DNA of 14,922 bases from Lachnoclostridium sp. UBA3320. GTDB taxonomy: Bacteria; Bacillota; Clostridia; Lachnospirales; Lachnospiraceae. The translations under genes and the position numbers were made by a program. Location: NCBI GenBank assembly GCA_002361175.1, contig DESG01000103.1, forward strand, positions 2,939 through 17,860, in the 5' to 3' direction. Each line of letters starts with the position of its first letter. Position 1 is the stretch's first letter. Below the pieces are notes generated by a model. That model had not been told where the DNA came from and did no database searches. It saw only the letters and a list, made by a program, of their open reading frames with translations. Below, in pieces: positions 13,724-14,922 of this stretch.

Positions 13724-14096
13724 TTTTCATATCACCACCCTGCCAGTAATTTTTTAAATCCTCATAATCCTCAGCAGATAACCATTCATTTTGTATCAGC
13801 ATAGACACAAGCCCCTTGGCATTTTTATCATATACCTTGCCAAGAAAAGTTTCAGTCTGTGCAGATTGGTACTCAGTCTCTGAAACAACTGCTATATATC
13901 TGTTGCGATGTCCGATTTTGCTTTTTTTTAGCAGTTTTTTTTCAATCAGCCTAGAAAGAAGTGTTATAATAGTATTTTTTGTCAAATCCATTCCTTTTAC
14001 CGATAATGCCGCTGTAATTTCAGCATACAGTGCAGTGTTGCCATTATTCCAAATAACTTTCATTAACTCTAATTCATAATCAGATATTTGCTGCAA
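13716..14096 (-). CDS. BlaI/MecI-type transcriptional repressor (second copy)
   Basis: This 126-aa protein of the BlaI/MecI/CopY family has a winged helix at about 1-72 (ISDYELELMKVIWNNGNTAL, then TKNTIITLLSRLIEKKLLKK) and wing GHRNRYIAVV. The C-terminal dimerisation part contains FLGKVYDKNAKGLVSMLIQN. The Asn-Phe bond cut in staphylococcal BlaI is absent: the aligned residues are Gly95-Leu96. The start is TTG 14096, with AGGAGG 8 bases upstream and no near ATG in frame. It overlaps the M56 gene and is read first. Its recognition helix and its operator differ from those of the first copy, so the two switches are probably independent. Confidence 0.92.
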   Translation of the reverse strand: MQQISDYELELMKVIWNNGNTALYAEITAALSVKGMDLTKNTIITLLSRLIEKKLLKKSKIGHRNRYIAVVSETEYQSAQTETFLGKVYDKNAKGLVSMLIQNEWLSAEDYEDLKNYWQGGDMKNE

Positions 14097-14116
14097 TAAA
14101 AATCCCTCCTTTAAGC

Positions 14117-14167
14117 GTACAATTTGTACTCTAAAATAAGAATAGCAGAGATAATTTGTTCTGTCAA
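14117..14167 (-). promoter_or_regulatory. Promoter and TACA/TGTA operator of the second BlaI/M56 pair
   Basis: On the minus strand TTGACA (14167-14162) and TATTCT (14144-14139) have 17-base spacing. Just downstream of the -10, GTACAATTTGTAC (14117-14129) is a near-perfect palindrome with TAC/GTA ends, as expected for BlaI-family operators. A second ACAAATTAT-type half-site lies in the spacer at about 14149-14161. The layout fits autorepression. Confidence 0.7.
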
Positions 14168-14214
14168 GCCTAAAATTTATATAAGTAAAAGATGGAAGCT
14201 ACTTGTAAATGTAT

Positions 14215-14234
14215 TTGACTAGAAATTAGCTAGT
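14215..14234 (+). promoter_or_regulatory. TTGACT and ACTAG/CTAGT dyad upstream of the recombinase
   Basis: TTGACT (14215-14220) overlaps an inverted repeat ACTAG (14218-14222) / CTAGT (14230-14234). The best -10 (TAATAT, 14247-14252) is 26 bases away, too far for an ordinary promoter. It could be a regulated or nonstandard promoter, or a resolvase-binding subsite. Nothing stronger is seen between 14168 and 14265. Confidence 0.25.
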
Positions 14235-14281
14235 GAATCTGTTACATAATATAGAGTAAAAACATAAGGAGGAATTTATTA

Positions 14282-14896
14282 ATGAGTAAAATTTATGGAT
14301 ATGTACGAGTATCTAGTACAGACCAGAACGAAGACAGGCAGCTTGCCGCAATGCATGAGCAAAACGTGCCAGATATAAATATTTACATAGACAAACAGTC
14401 TGGCAAGAACTTTAACCGTCCACAATATAGGAAACTTATAAAAAAAATAAGAGATGGTGACTTGCTCTACATACTAAGCATTGACCGGCTTGGACGTAAC
14501 TATGAAGAAATACAGCAACAGTGGCGCATACTTACAAAGGAAAAAGGTGTTGATATATGTGTAATAGATATGCCTCTTTTAGATACAAGGAACGGCAAAG
14601 ACCTTATGGGAACATTTATCGCAGACCTTGTGCTACAGATTTTGTCCTTTGTTGCTGAAACAGAACGTGGCAATATACGACAACGCCAACAACAAGGAAT
14701 CGCCACAGCCAAGCAAAAAGGCGTAAAATTTGGCAGACCTGAGTCATCGCTTCCGAATAATTTCCCTAAAATTGTAAAAGATTGGAAACGTGGGAAACTC
14801 ACAACATCGGAAGCAATTAAAAAATCTAATTTAAGCAGGTCTACTTTTTACAGAAAAGCCCAAAAATACGAACTTTTAGAAAAAAAGCAAAAATGA
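14282..14896 (+). CDS. Small serine recombinase (resolvase/invertase family)
   Basis: This 204-aa site-specific DNA recombinase is of the Tn3 resolvase/Hin invertase type. YGYVRVSSTDQ at 5-15 holds the catalytic serine (Ser11 by alignment to Hin Ser10) and Arg9. SIDRLGRNYEEI supplies Arg69 and Arg72. The long E helix (about 120-142, ERGNIRQRQQQGI) leads to KGVKFGRP and a C-terminal helix-turn-helix at about 165-192 (TTSEAIKKSNLSRSTFYRKA). AAGGAGG lies 9 bases before ATG 14282. Its length and domains are complete, so it looks active. It could be the resolvase or invertase of a mobile element continuing beyond the window. No invertible promoter or second recombinase is visible here. A palindrome with an asymmetric GT centre lies right after it. 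Confidence 0.92.
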   Translation: MSKIYGYVRVSSTDQNEDRQLAAMHEQNVPDINIYIDKQSGKNFNRPQYRKLIKKIRDGDLLYILSIDRLGRNYEEIQQQWRILTKEKGVDICVIDMPLLDTRNGKDLMGTFIADLVLQILSFVAETERGNIRQRQQQGIATAKQKGVKFGRPESSLPNNFPKIVKDWKRGKLTTSEAIKKSNLSRSTFYRKAQKYELLEKKQK

Positions 14897-14904
14897 AAGT
14901 GTGT

Positions 14905-14922
14905 CAAAAAGTGTACTTTTTG
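14905..14922. repeat. 18-bp palindrome with GT centre at the window edge
   Basis: CAAAAAGT and ACTTTTTG are perfect inverted arms around a central GT, 8 bases after the recombinase stop. Serine recombinases cut around a 2-bp asymmetric centre flanked by inverted half-sites, so this could be a crossover site. Equally, it may be the start of a longer hairpin or terminator cut off by the window end. Confidence 0.4.

Noticed and set aside
14282..14896. Phase-variable inversion system around the recombinase
   Set aside because: No pair of inverted recombination sites flanking a promoter or gene is visible inside the window.
1..14922. CRISPR array, tRNA or rRNA genes
   Set aside because: I found no regularly spaced direct repeats and no tRNA- or rRNA-like segments on either strand.

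Overview
The window looks like chromosomal accessory DNA from a gut-dwelling Clostridia, probably Lachnospiraceae or a close relative. The reasons are the AT-rich base composition, AGGAGG-type ribosome binding sites, frequent TTG/GTG starts, consensus TTGACA-N17-TATAAT-like promoters, a YtrA-type GntR/ABC operon, BlaI/BlaR1-type pairs and a bile salt hydrolase gene. TGA is a normal stop here, because several intact genes end with it. The family-level placement is inference from gene content.

Left part (1-2300): an MFS efflux gene on the minus strand carries an in-frame TGA at codon 13, where the family usually has Trp, so it is probably a recent nonsense pseudogene. Next to it is a toxin-first HigB/HigA-type toxin-antitoxin pair with a textbook promoter and repeated operator half-sites.

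Middle part (2338-7377): a BlaI-type repressor and an M56 (BlaR1-like) membrane metalloprotease are read on the minus strand. The protease carries a long propeller-like extracytoplasmic region in place of the penicillin-binding sensor. Their promoter lies inside a 28-bp tandem duplication whose units are BlaI-like palindromes. Divergent from it is a three-gene operon of unknown function: two soluble proteins with related C-terminal motifs and a multi-pass membrane protein.

Right-middle (7374-10231): a HAD phosphatase gene preceded by a 10-codon leader ORF that overlaps its start as ATGA, then an ABC permease, ABC ATPase and YtrA-type GntR regulator operon. The GntR promoter carries three GTATTA half-sites at exact 8-bp spacing.

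Right part (10250-14922): a bile salt hydrolase gene with its own promoter and terminator; a second BlaI/M56 pair on the minus strand, whose sensor carries a bacterial Ig-like (BIG2) domain; and a small serine recombinase next to a palindrome that runs into the window edge.

The main theme is signal sensing at the cell envelope. Two paralogous BlaI/M56 proteolytic switches with different non-PBP sensor regions and different operators sit about 9 kb apart, with a YtrA-type envelope-stress ABC operon between them. Neither switch has a beta-lactamase or PBP gene beside it, so their ligands and targets are unknown. No stretch longer than about 200 bases lacks a gene; the intergenic regions hold the promoters, operators and hairpins listed.
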